The notes beneath the pieces were generated by a model. The model did no database searches, had not been told where the DNA came from, and worked only from the letters and a program-made list of their open reading frames with translations. Positions 55,601 to 63,849 of a stretch of DNA of 64,000 nt are shown piece by piece. The stretch lies in NCBI GenBank assembly GCA_035652095.1, contig DASREM010000053.1:124001-188000 (forward strand). Reading direction: 5' to 3'. Each line of letters opens with the position of its first letter. Within the stretch, counting starts at the first letter, position 1. Source of the stretch: DASREM01 sp035652095 (GTDB lineage: Bacteria > Acidobacteriota > Terriglobia > Terriglobales > Acidobacteriaceae). The position numbers and the translations under genes were made by a program.

Positions 55601-56420
55601 TCCCGACCAGGTGCCGGTGTTTTCGAACATCTTCGCCCAGGACACGATCGCCAACTCCAACTACAACTCCTTCCAGTTGAACCTGGAAAAACGGTTCTCT
55701 CACGGGCTGCAATTGCAGGCCGCCTATACGTTCAGCAAGTCGATTGACCAGGCTTCCAGCTTCGAAGACATTCTCAACCCGTTCGATCCTCGGCGCACGC
55801 GCAGCCTGTCGCTGTTCGACGCCCGGCATCGCTTCGTGGTGAGCTACGTCTACGAGTTGCCGATTCCCAAGTATTCGGGCGCTAAGGGAAAATTGCTAAA
55901 CGGCTGGGGAGTTTCCGGCATCACCCAGTTCCAGAGCGGGTTTCCGGTTCACCTGCAATCGTTCGACGACAACGAGTTGACCAGCAGCATAGACTTTTCG
56001 TCGGCGGGCGTTCCTGATCAGTTGGCTCCGTTCCACAAGCTTGATCCGCGTTCGAATCCGAATAATTACGGATTCGATCCCAACAGCTTCACCTCCAATG
56101 CCTCCGACCCGTCGCAGCCCGCGTGTTCTGCGGGGGCGACCTTCAACTGCTACCAGCCGTCGCTCTTTGGGCGCTACGGAACCGCCCCGCGCACCATCTG
56201 CTGCGGGCCGGGTTTGAACAACTGGGACGCGTCGGTGCTGAAGAACACCGAGCTCAACGAGAGAATGCGCCTGGAATTCCGCTGGGACATTTTCAACCTT
56301 GCCAACCACACCCGCTTTTTCAATCCGGATGGCAACGTTACCGACGGAAGCGACTTTGGACGCGTGAAGCGGGCTGCCGCCCCACGGTTGATGCAGTTCG
56401 CATTAAAATTGTACTTCTAG
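52635..56420 (+). CDS. TonB-dependent receptor with N-terminal carboxypeptidase-regulatory-like domain (Oar-like)
   Basis: The 1261-residue protein starts at an ATG with GGAGG and has a signal peptide (MPSSPTRFASCCLVALFCL onward). Residues about 30-115 form a CarboxypepD_reg-like beta domain (GRILGRVADPTGAVLAKVKVTLVN). A plug region follows (about 125-245, including NGGRGRANNFSVNGGDAND), then a large beta-barrel that ends with an aromatic residue (LKLYF). No clear TonB box was found. It is divergent from the regulator, so it may import the substrate of the pathway across the outer membrane. Acidobacteria have many Oar-like genes, so the link rests on position. Confidence 0.92.
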   Translation: MPSSPTRFASCCLVALFCLVASTLTFSQSTGGRILGRVADPTGAVLAKVKVTLVNEETGVSRESQTNDSGDYAFPEVPVGTYRLEFDQAGFKKNIRRGVNVDLNQVINLNMTMQVGETKEIVEVTSEAPLVDTTSTQLGTVVNDRAIVQLPLNQRDTYQFLSLQPGVSSQVGADLYYGGNSTGSVSVNGGRGRANNFSVNGGDANDMFANLPTVQPSPDSVEEFRIITNTFDAEYGRNSGAVVNVVTKSGTNSFHGNVYEFFRNKVLNSRGYFDTSKPDFKQNQFGGTFGGPIVKDRTFFFTSYEGRRVRQGNSGDVVAVPTAAERLGDFSAGSTFTGVIGDQTVADVLNTRPGCAAAIAAAGGASPTAGIDYASVFPGNIIPTACQDPVAVDLLRFVPSPNTGNGFFQAVLTGRDRQDQVTFRFDHRINDKQNLSAYYYFTDETNFNPFNNFQAAGANVPGFGSSNKQRFQQYNLSHTWSINNSMVNEARFTYMREAQGTFNHSEHTNLVTDSCASAAAQPFCFTGVSDAAAINDPANNPLAGTPFANKIGITPGLGANREGVPDVAVSGGFTIGNNFEGELPQIGNSFQWSDNLTKIKGNHTLKFGADIRRMRFDQTLFFEVSGFYNYFGGGTNDAGFDNLYPNYLLGLPDTYQQGAAQKENVRTTSVYLFAQDSWKIRPNLTLNYGLRWELNTPLTDIGKHVQTYRPGQTTSIYPCQLSAYGQTLLGGVTDCTGVFPTGLVVPGDAGVPPGLTTTYYKAFAPRIGIAWSPGKSGKTSIRAGWGLFYNPIEQLVLEQFSAEPPFGGSTFLVETFFNTPFYAQAGFADPNPFNGILNPTRGDPVDWSVFRPILLFGEFQPHLRSQYAAQYNLTIQRELAKDLVLSVGYVGAQGHRLLASTDLNRATPQTCLDIASIANTNPAAVTSFGTPGTCNQFAEDNQFSVTVPNGFNFHLPNGQVVQGSGQTLNFVGIRPFSSPNCQVDGTNCPPDQVPVFSNIFAQDTIANSNYNSFQLNLEKRFSHGLQLQAAYTFSKSIDQASSFEDILNPFDPRRTRSLSLFDARHRFVVSYVYELPIPKYSGAKGKLLNGWGVSGITQFQSGFPVHLQSFDDNELTSSIDFSSAGVPDQLAPFHKLDPRSNPNNYGFDPNSFTSNASDPSQPACSAGATFNCYQPSLFGRYGTAPRTICCGPGLNNWDASVLKNTELNERMRLEFRWDIFNLANHTRFFNPDGNVTDGSDFGRVKRAAAPRLMQFALKLYF

Positions 56421-56426
56421 CTCGAA

Positions 56427-56450
56427 GGCGCCGGGCCATGGCCCGGCGCC
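56427..56450. terminator. Perfect 24-bp palindrome after the receptor gene
   Basis: A GC-rich sequence that is identical on both strands (begins GGCGCCGGGCC, ends GGCCCGGCGCC) starts 7 bp after the receptor stop. It would form a very stable hairpin in the transcript. No T-run follows, so it may slow or reduce readthrough or stabilise the upstream mRNA rather than end transcription fully. Confidence 0.5.
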
Positions 56451-56494
56451 AATCTAATAGCCGCATCCGGCTTGAGTCACTCTGGAGAAATTCG

Positions 56495-57871
56495 ATGTAC
56501 GCAGACCTGCAACGGGAGCTCGACACCTTCGAGCGCCGCACGCCGAAATCCGCCGAAGCCCACAAGCGCAACCTGAAAAGGATTCCGCTGGGCGTTGCCA
56601 GCAATTACCGGGCCTACGATCCTTACCCGATCTTCGTCAAAGAAGGGCAGGGCTCGCATTTCCGCGATCTCGACGGGAACGACTACATTGACCACAACCT
56701 GTGCTTCGGCGCATTGATGGCGGGGCATTGCCATCCTGCGGTGATGAAGGCCGTAGGGGCGCGCTTGCAAACGGGCACCATGTTCGGCATGCCGCACGAC
56801 ATGGAGTGGCAACTGGCGGAAGAGATCTGCCAGCGCTTTCCAGTCGAGATGGTGCGCTTCGGCAATAGCGGAACCGAAGCCACGATGCATGCGGTGCGCC
56901 TGGCGCGCGCAGCAACCGGGCGCGACAAGATTATCAAGTTCGAAGGCGGATACCACGGGCTGCACGACACCGCCCTGGTCAGCGTGAAACCGCACGCTCC
57001 CGACTATGGTGACGCGGACGCGCCGACGTCGGTTCCCGGCGGTTTAGGCGTGCCGAAAGCCAGCCTCGCCAATGTGCCGATCGCAACCTTCAATGACCTG
57101 GCCAGTGTAGAGCGAAGGTTCCGGGAGAATCCTGGTGAGATCGCAGCCATCATCCTAGAGCCGATCATGATGAATGTCGGCTTGTGCATGCCGCAAGCGG
57201 GTTTCCTGAAAGGCTTGCGCGAGTTGGCGACAAAAAATGGCGCGCTGCTGATCTTCGACGAAGTGAAAACCGGCGCCAAGCTGGGATGGGGCGGAGCGTC
57301 CGAATATTTCGGGGTTACGCCCGATATGATTTGCCTGGCGAAATCCATTGGCGGCGGGTTGCCGCTGGCGGCATTTGGCACGCACAAATCTGTCATGGAC
57401 CTGATCTCGCAGCACAAGGTCTTTCATGGCGGCACCTACAACACCAATCCAGTTTCGATGGCCGCGGGACTGGCGACGTTCCGCGAAGTGCTGACGCGCG
57501 AGAACTATGCTCACGTGGAGAAACTGAGCAAGAAGCTGACCGATGGCTACAAGAAGATCGTCGCCAAGGTCGGCCTGCAGGCTTATGTCGCCAGCGCCGG
57601 GGCCAATGGCGCCCTGATGCTTTATCCAAAGGAGATTCGCAGTTACCGCGATTGGGAGGCGGTGGATGTCGATCTCTGGCGGCACTATTGGTTTGGCATG
57701 GTCAACCGTGGAGTGATGGCCCAGCCTTACTGGTGGGATGAGCAGTGGACGATCTCGGTTCAGCACACCGAGGCGGATATTGATAAGCACCTATCTGCTT
57801 TCGACGACGTAGCTCCCGCTCTGGCAAAGGCTCAGCAGGAGCGCGAAGCGCCGGCCGTGGCAGTGCACTAA
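56495..57871 (+). CDS. Class III aminotransferase (glutamate-1-semialdehyde aminomutase-like)
   Basis: With the ATG at 56495 (GGAGA upstream) the enzyme has 458 residues. It shows the PLP-binding NSGTEATMHAVRLAR, the Asp255 of FDEVKTG and the Schiff-base Lys283 in CLAKSIGGGLP. The overall sequence resembles the GSA-aminomutase/aspartate aminotransferase-III group, but hemL function is less likely in a catabolic cluster. It probably transaminates an omega-amino compound. The longer open frame overlapping the receptor is not used. Confidence 0.88.
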   Translation: MYADLQRELDTFERRTPKSAEAHKRNLKRIPLGVASNYRAYDPYPIFVKEGQGSHFRDLDGNDYIDHNLCFGALMAGHCHPAVMKAVGARLQTGTMFGMPHDMEWQLAEEICQRFPVEMVRFGNSGTEATMHAVRLARAATGRDKIIKFEGGYHGLHDTALVSVKPHAPDYGDADAPTSVPGGLGVPKASLANVPIATFNDLASVERRFRENPGEIAAIILEPIMMNVGLCMPQAGFLKGLRELATKNGALLIFDEVKTGAKLGWGGASEYFGVTPDMICLAKSIGGGLPLAAFGTHKSVMDLISQHKVFHGGTYNTNPVSMAAGLATFREVLTRENYAHVEKLSKKLTDGYKKIVAKVGLQAYVASAGANGALMLYPKEIRSYRDWEAVDVDLWRHYWFGMVNRGVMAQPYWWDEQWTISVQHTEADIDKHLSAFDDVAPALAKAQQEREAPAVAVH

Positions 57872-57880
57872 GAACTGTTT

Positions 57881-57944
57881 CAAGGTCCAAGGTTTCAAGG
57901 TGGTCATCCGGATCGTCGCGATCAGCCTTGAAGCCTTGAACCTT
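57881..57944. repeat. Imperfect 19-bp inverted repeat with an inner hairpin before the permease gene
   Basis: The arm at 57882-57900 pairs with 57926-57944 at 17 of 19 positions. The loop holds GATCG (57911-57915) facing CGATC (57919-57923). The left arm contains three direct copies of CAAGGT (57881, 57888, 57896), a word also present in the dyad in front of the regulator. The hairpin ends 13 nt before the permease start and includes the area just ahead of its AGGAG, so it may control translation. Confidence 0.55.
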
Positions 57945-57957
57945 TCCAGGAGTTTTC

Positions 57958-59394
57958 TTGTCAGAGCATGACCGCAATCAGCCGCATCTGAAGCGCGTCC
58001 TCGGACGCTGGGACCTGGTGCTGCTGTTTGTGGTAGCGGTATTCAACCTGAACGTGGTGCCCTCCATTGCCGCGAATGGCGGGGTCACGGTCTGGTTATG
58101 GCTCATTGCGCTGCTGCTGTTTTTCTGGCCGCAGGGGATCGCGGTAAATGAGCTTGCGCATCGCTACCCGGGGGAAGGCGGAGTCTATCTCTGGGCGAAA
58201 GAAGTCTTCGGCGACTTCCACGGGTTTCTTTCTGGCTGGTGTTACTGGACCAACAACATGCTGTACGTGCCGACAGTGATGCTGTACTTCGTCGGGGTTT
58301 CAGTATTTGCCATGGGGCCCGGGCACGCCGCGCTGGCCGACAGCAAGAACTTTGCCATGGTGGCGTCGGTGGCGCTGCTGGCATTTCTCACCGTGCTCAA
58401 TATTGTCGGCCTCGGGGTCGGGAAGTGGCTGAACAACCTGGGTGCGATCGGGACATTTGTCGCGGCCTCGGTACTGATCGGCTTAGGTATTACAGTGTGG
58501 TCGCGGTTTGGGACGACGGTAACGGGAGCGGATTTTCGAATTCCGGCGGACCCTCGTTTCGTTCTCAACTCTTTCGGGGTGATCTGTTTCGGCCTGGTGG
58601 GATTGGAACTTGCGTCCGTAATGGGCGATGAGATTTGTGAACCGAAAAAGACGCTGCCCGGGGCGGTTGCCTGGGGCGGAGTCATTTCCGGCGCGCTCTA
58701 TATCGGCGCCACCCTGACCCTGCTGGTTGCCATCGGAAAGAACGATATCAGCGTGCTGCAGGGGATTGTGCAAGGGGTCAGCCACATGGCGGCGGAGGTC
58801 GGGGTGGCGTGGATCATCGCGCCATTCGCGGTCATGCTCAGCCTCTCCATCGCGGGGATCGGTTCGGCATGGATGGGCGGCTCAGCGCGGATTCCGTTTG
58901 TGGCCGGGCTTGACTCTTACATGCCGGCGGCGATGGGCAAGGTACATCCCAGGTATTCGACGCCGCACGTGGCGCTGATTGTGCAAGGCCTGGTTTCGCT
59001 GGCATTGATCGTAGTGAACTTCACCGCCTCCGGCGGGGTGCAGGAAGCGTTTCAGAAAATGCTTTCGGCCGCGGTCGTGCTGCAACTAGTCCCGTTTCTT
59101 TATGTCTTTGCCGCGCTGGTGAAGTTTGCGTGGCGAGGCTCGCTCGAGGGCGGCCGCTACGGACGGGGCAAGATGATGTTCGCTGGAGTTGCCGGCCTGA
59201 TCACCACGACTTTGGCCATTGTGGTGGCCTTTTTCCCGGCAAAGCAGATTACATCGGTGTGGAAATACGAAGTCACCATGTTCGCGATCACGCTGGGATT
59301 TATCGCGCTGGCGTTCTTTTTCTTTTATGGCTACGGGCGTTTGAAGGTCCCCGGACCCAACCCGACTGAGAAAGTCGAAGCCAGCGTGCGTTAA
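57958..59394 (+). CDS. APC-family amino acid/amine permease
   Basis: The TTG start has AGGAG six bases upstream. The 478-residue protein has about twelve transmembrane spans. Features of the amino acid-polyamine-organocation family include the N-terminal LGRWDLVLLFVVAVFNLNVVPSIAANGG and the YPGEGGVYLWAKEVFGDFHGFLSGWCYWTNN segment. It probably imports or exchanges an amino acid or amine linked to the pathway. A second uptake route besides the ABC system is thus encoded. Confidence 0.9.
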   Translation: MSEHDRNQPHLKRVLGRWDLVLLFVVAVFNLNVVPSIAANGGVTVWLWLIALLLFFWPQGIAVNELAHRYPGEGGVYLWAKEVFGDFHGFLSGWCYWTNNMLYVPTVMLYFVGVSVFAMGPGHAALADSKNFAMVASVALLAFLTVLNIVGLGVGKWLNNLGAIGTFVAASVLIGLGITVWSRFGTTVTGADFRIPADPRFVLNSFGVICFGLVGLELASVMGDEICEPKKTLPGAVAWGGVISGALYIGATLTLLVAIGKNDISVLQGIVQGVSHMAAEVGVAWIIAPFAVMLSLSIAGIGSAWMGGSARIPFVAGLDSYMPAAMGKVHPRYSTPHVALIVQGLVSLALIVVNFTASGGVQEAFQKMLSAAVVLQLVPFLYVFAALVKFAWRGSLEGGRYGRGKMMFAGVAGLITTTLAIVVAFFPAKQITSVWKYEVTMFAITLGFIALAFFFFYGYGRLKVPGPNPTEKVEASVR

Positions 59395-59453
59395 AGCGGC
59401 CGTGGACGCGGCGTTCCGGCGACGTGTTTCGACGGTTAATTTTGGAGGTTTCT

Positions 59454-60935
59454 ATGCGCGGCGGAGTCAAAGCCGATGTTCGTACCTATCAGATGTACGT
59501 GAACGGCGAATTCGTAGACAGCCAGTCCAACAAGACGTTTGAAGTATTCGATCCCTCTACCGAGGAAGTCATCGCGCATGTTCCCGAGGCCGATGCGGAC
59601 GACGTAAATCGCGCGGTGGCGGCGGCGCGGGCGGCATTTGACGAGGGTCCATGGGCTTCGACTACGGCACAGGAACGTGGACGCGTTCTGTTCCGGCTCG
59701 CGGAGAAGATCCGACAAAATTCGGCGATGCTGGCGGAACTTGAATGCCGCAATACCGGCAAGCCGATCATCGAAGCGGAATTCGATATGGGCGACGTGGC
59801 GACCTGCTTCGAATATTACGGCGGGCTGGCCACGAAGATTCTCGGCTACGTGAATCCCGTGCCGGATAACGCAGTGAGCCTCACTCTCAAAGAACCAATC
59901 GGCGTGGCCGGGCAAATCATTCCCTGGAACTATCCGCTATTGATGGCGGCATGGAAGCTGGCGCCGGCGCTGGCTGCGGGTTGCACCTGCGTGCTGAAGC
60001 CGGCCGAGCAAACTCCGCTGACGGCCCTTGAAATGGCGAACTGGTTTGCGGATGTTGGACTGCCGCCCGGAGTCGTGAACGTCATCACCGGGTTCGGAGA
60101 AAGCTGCGGCGCCCCCCTGGTGCAGCACCCTGACGTCAATAAGGTCGCCTTTACCGGCAGCGCTGCCGTGGGCAAGATCATCGTGAAGCAGGCGGCCGAT
60201 ACCGTGAAGCGTGTCACGCTCGAACTGGGAGGCAAGTCTCCCAACATCTTTTTTGCCGATGCGGACTTTGAATCTGCCGTCGATGGAGCCCTGTTCGGAG
60301 TTTTCATCAACCAGGGGGAAGTCTGTTCGGCAGGAAGCCGCATTTTGGTGCAGAAGCCGATCTACAAGAAATTTGTGGACGCCATGACCGAGAAGGCAAA
60401 GAAGATCAAGCTCGGGGCCCCGCTCGATCGTGATACCAAGATGGGTCCGCTGGTGAGCAAAGACCAGTACGACCGTGTGCGCGAGTATCAGGATCTCGGA
60501 AAGAAGGAAGGCAAAGTTGCGACGGGCGGCGGACGCGCCGAAGCGTTCGCAAAAGGCTATTACGTGCAACCCACGATCTTCTATGACGTGGATAACAGCG
60601 CGCGCATTGCCCGGGAAGAAATCTTCGGGCCAGTAGCGGCTGTCATTCCGTTTGAAGACGAAAAGGACGCTACCAGGATTGCCAACGATTCGCCCTATGG
60701 CCTGGCGGCAGCGGTATGGACGCGCGACATCTTCAGGGCCTTCCGCGCGGTGAAATCGTTGCGCGCGGGAATCGTCTGGGTGAACCACATGCAACCGACT
60801 TACGTCGAAGCACCCTGGGGCGGATACAAGCAGTCGGGTTTCGGACGGGAACTGGGACCGTGGGGCATCGAAGAATATCTCGAGACCAAACAGGTGCACA
60901 TCAATCTTAATGAGCAGCCGATTGGGTGGTACTGA
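59454..60935 (+). CDS. NAD(P)-dependent aldehyde dehydrogenase
   Basis: The start has GGAGG six bases upstream and gives 493 residues. The catalytic residues are present: Asn159 (PWNYPLL), Glu257 (LELGGKSP) and Cys291 (GEVCSAG). The sequence is close to betaine-aldehyde and gamma-aminobutyraldehyde dehydrogenases. In this setting, oxidation of an aminoaldehyde to an amino acid such as GABA or beta-alanine is likely. It is one base from the next gene and is surely co-transcribed. Confidence 0.92.
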   Translation: MRGGVKADVRTYQMYVNGEFVDSQSNKTFEVFDPSTEEVIAHVPEADADDVNRAVAAARAAFDEGPWASTTAQERGRVLFRLAEKIRQNSAMLAELECRNTGKPIIEAEFDMGDVATCFEYYGGLATKILGYVNPVPDNAVSLTLKEPIGVAGQIIPWNYPLLMAAWKLAPALAAGCTCVLKPAEQTPLTALEMANWFADVGLPPGVVNVITGFGESCGAPLVQHPDVNKVAFTGSAAVGKIIVKQAADTVKRVTLELGGKSPNIFFADADFESAVDGALFGVFINQGEVCSAGSRILVQKPIYKKFVDAMTEKAKKIKLGAPLDRDTKMGPLVSKDQYDRVREYQDLGKKEGKVATGGGRAEAFAKGYYVQPTIFYDVDNSARIAREEIFGPVAAVIPFEDEKDATRIANDSPYGLAAAVWTRDIFRAFRAVKSLRAGIVWVNHMQPTYVEAPWGGYKQSGFGRELGPWGIEEYLETKQVHINLNEQPIGWY

Positions 60936-60936
60936 G

Positions 60937-62301
60937 ATGGCCACCATCCAATTACGCACACCGATTCCGGGGCCTCGTTCGCGGGAGTTGATGCAGCGCC
61001 GCAATGCCGCGGTACCGCAAGGAGGCTTTCACGCCACCCCGATATTCGTGGCCCAGGCCGATGGCGCGGTGATCGAAGATGTCGACGGCAATCGGCTGAT
61101 TGATTTTGCGGGCGGCATCGGATGCCTGAACACCGGGCACCGCGCTCCGGAAGTCGTGCATGCGGTGCAGCAACAGCTGAACCGCTTTCTCCACACCAGC
61201 TTCAACGTGGTTCCTTATGAAAGCTATGTCAGACTGGCGGAGCGCATGAACGCTTTGACGCCGGGTAATTTTCCGAAGAAGACCTTCTTCGTCAATTCGG
61301 GCGCGGAGGCGGTGGAGAACGCCATCAAGATCGCCCGCAGCTACACCAAGCGCCCGGCGATCCTCTGTTTTGAAGATGCCTTCCATGGCCGCACATACAT
61401 GGCGATGGCGGTGACTTCGAAGACCCATCCCTATAAAGCCGGGTTTGAGCCCTTTCCGGGCGATGTGTACCGGGTTCCCTTTGGATACTGCTACCGTTGC
61501 TCGTATTCGCTGACCTATCCCTCTTGCGAGTTGTTTTGCGCGAAGCACATCGAAGATACCTTCAAGCGCGTGGTCGCGGCCGAGTCGGTAGCGGCTGTGA
61601 TTGTCGAGCCCATCCAGGGCGAAGGCGGGTTCATCACGCCGCCAATGGAGTTCTTCCCCATCCTCTCGGAAATTTGCCGAAAGCATGGGATCCTGCTGAT
61701 CGCGGACGAGGTGCAGACGGGCTTTGCGCGCACTGGCGCGACCTTCGCCTGCGAACGCTTCGGCCTGGTTCCGGACTTGCTGGTCACGGCAAAGTCGCTG
61801 AGTGGCGGCTTACCGCTGGCCGCAGTGACCGGCCGGGCGGAAATTATGGACACGCCCGAGGCCGGCGCGATTGGCGGCACTTTCGGCGGGAATCCGGCCG
61901 CGTGCGAAGCAGCGTTGGCGGTGCTGGACATCCTCGAAAAGCAGGACCTCAACCGTCGCGCCAATCAACTTGGAGATCGTTTCCGAAAGCGTGCCGCCAA
62001 ATGGCAGGCAGATTGGGACCTGGTGGGAGAGGTGCGTGGCCTGGGCGCGATGCAGTCAGTGGAATTCGTCCGCTCGCGCAAAAGCCGCGAACCTGCCGAC
62101 ACAGAAGCCAGGCAGATTTCACAGTACTGCTACGAGCACGGCCTGATCGCCCTCACCGCGGGATCCTACAACAACGTGATCCGGTTGCTGATGCCGCTGG
62201 TGATCACAGACGCTCAACTGGATGAGGGGCTCGATGTCTTAGAATCGGCATTGGCCCATATCAGCGAACACAGTTCCGCGGGAGCGGTTCAGCCGGTTTA
62301 A
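60937..62301 (+). CDS. Class III aminotransferase (4-aminobutyrate aminotransferase-like)
   Basis: The ATG follows the preceding stop after one base; an earlier start (60910) inside the ALDH gene is less likely. The 454-residue enzyme has FVNSGAEAVENAIKIAR, Asp257 (ADEVQTGF) and Schiff-base Lys286 (TAKSLSGG). An insert near residues 185-201 carries four cysteines (CYRC, then C197 and C201), a layout known from some GABA aminotransferases and reminiscent of the iron-sulfur site in the animal enzyme. It would transfer the amino group of GABA, beta-alanine or similar to a keto acid. Confidence 0.9.
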   Translation: MATIQLRTPIPGPRSRELMQRRNAAVPQGGFHATPIFVAQADGAVIEDVDGNRLIDFAGGIGCLNTGHRAPEVVHAVQQQLNRFLHTSFNVVPYESYVRLAERMNALTPGNFPKKTFFVNSGAEAVENAIKIARSYTKRPAILCFEDAFHGRTYMAMAVTSKTHPYKAGFEPFPGDVYRVPFGYCYRCSYSLTYPSCELFCAKHIEDTFKRVVAAESVAAVIVEPIQGEGGFITPPMEFFPILSEICRKHGILLIADEVQTGFARTGATFACERFGLVPDLLVTAKSLSGGLPLAAVTGRAEIMDTPEAGAIGGTFGGNPAACEAALAVLDILEKQDLNRRANQLGDRFRKRAAKWQADWDLVGEVRGLGAMQSVEFVRSRKSREPADTEARQISQYCYEHGLIALTAGSYNNVIRLLMPLVITDAQLDEGLDVLESALAHISEHSSAGAVQPV

Positions 62302-62322
62302 TCCGGGACCAAGAGGCATATC

Positions 62323-63813
62323 ATGACTGTTGCAGCACCCAGCGCTTCCATCGTTCCTCACTACATCAATGGCAAGTGGACCGAGTCTCGGGCCCAGGAA
62401 TGGATTGATGTAGTCAATCCGGCCACCTCGGAAATCCTGGCGCGTTCTCCTTTGGCAAGTGCGGAAGAAGTCGCGGCGGCCGTGGACGCTGCGGCGGCAG
62501 CCTACCCCGAATGGCGCCGGACCCCGCCTGAAGATCGCATTCAGCCGCTGTTCAAGTTGAAGCAGCTTCTCGAAGAGCACATTGACGAGTTGGCCCGCAT
62601 CATCACCCAGGAGAATGGGAAGACTTTTACCGAATCGAAAGCGGAACTGCGCCGGACCATCGAAAATGTCGAGGTCGCCTGCGGAATTCCCATGATGATG
62701 CAGGGCTACAACCTCGAGGACGTGGCCCGCGGCATCGACGAGATCATGATTCGCCAACCATTGGGCGTGGTTGCGGCCATCACGCCCTTCAATTTCCCCG
62801 GGATGGTGCCGTTCTGGTTCCTGCCTTACGCAATCGCCACAGGGAACACCTTCATCCTGAAGCCGTCGGAACGCGTGCCGCTCACCATGAAGCGCACCTT
62901 CGAGTTGCTCGAACAGACCGGCTTACCCAAGGGAGTGGTGAACCTGGTCAATGGCGGGAAGGAAGTTGTGGATGCGCTGCTCGACCATCCCAAAGTGCGC
63001 GCCATCAGCTTTGTCGGGTCGACCCCGGTCGCGAGATACGTTTACGCCCGCGCGGGCGAGAACGGGAAGCGGGCACAGTGTCAGGGCGGCGCGAAGAATC
63101 ATGTCATTGTGCTGCCCGACGCGGACATGCAGATGGCCACGCAGATCATCAGCGACAGCGCATTTGGTTGCGCCGGGCAGCGCTGCCTCGCGGTATCGGT
63201 CGCGGTCACCGTGGGCGAAGCCCAGAAAACATTTCGCGACTCGATTGCCGACGCGGCGTCAAGGTTGCGGGTCGGTAACGGCCTCGACGACGGAGTGCAG
63301 ATGGGTCCGGTGATCACCGCGCAAAGCAAGTCGCGGATCGAGTCCCTCATCGGCGCCGGAGAAAAGCAGGGCGCGAAGGTGTTGCTCGACGGCCGCAACT
63401 CGAAAATTGATCGCTACGAGTCAGGCAACTTCGTCAAGCCCACGGTGCTGGACGGAGTCTCCGCGAGCAGCGACATTGCCGACACTGAGATTTTCGGCCC
63501 AGTGCTGAGCCTGATTCATGCCAACGACATGGACGAGGCCCTCGCCTTCCTTGAGCGCAGCGCCTACGGCAACCAGGCATCGTTGTTTACCTCCTCTGGT
63601 GCCGCCGCTCGAAGGTTCCGCTATGAGGCTCCGGCGGGGAATATCGGTATCAATATCGGCGTGGCCGCTCCCATGGCCTACTTCCCCTTCAGCGGATGGA
63701 AAGACAGCTTCTTCGGCGTCCTGCATGGACAGGGCCGCGACGCGATTGAGTTCTACACCGAAAAGAAAGTTGTCGTGGAGCGCTGGGCCAAGGAACACTC
63801 GAGGAAGTTCTGA
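62323..63813 (+). CDS. mmsA: Methylmalonate/malonate-semialdehyde dehydrogenase (CoA-acylating)
   Basis: The 496-residue enzyme is of the ALDH superfamily but lacks the general-base Glu: the segment reads CQGGAKNH, as in MmsA/IolA. The nucleophile is Cys288 in FGCAGQRCLA; Asn157 is in ITPFNFPG. Members convert malonate semialdehyde to acetyl-CoA or methylmalonate semialdehyde to propionyl-CoA, with loss of CO2. Following the aminotransferase, it would take the semialdehyde from beta-alanine into central metabolism. Confidence 0.92.
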   Translation: MTVAAPSASIVPHYINGKWTESRAQEWIDVVNPATSEILARSPLASAEEVAAAVDAAAAAYPEWRRTPPEDRIQPLFKLKQLLEEHIDELARIITQENGKTFTESKAELRRTIENVEVACGIPMMMQGYNLEDVARGIDEIMIRQPLGVVAAITPFNFPGMVPFWFLPYAIATGNTFILKPSERVPLTMKRTFELLEQTGLPKGVVNLVNGGKEVVDALLDHPKVRAISFVGSTPVARYVYARAGENGKRAQCQGGAKNHVIVLPDADMQMATQIISDSAFGCAGQRCLAVSVAVTVGEAQKTFRDSIADAASRLRVGNGLDDGVQMGPVITAQSKSRIESLIGAGEKQGAKVLLDGRNSKIDRYESGNFVKPTVLDGVSASSDIADTEIFGPVLSLIHANDMDEALAFLERSAYGNQASLFTSSGAAARRFRYEAPAGNIGINIGVAAPMAYFPFSGWKDSFFGVLHGQGRDAIEFYTEKKVVVERWAKEHSRKF

Positions 63814-63849
63814 AAATCCGGCAACCACCTGACGAACCAAGGGCAACTT

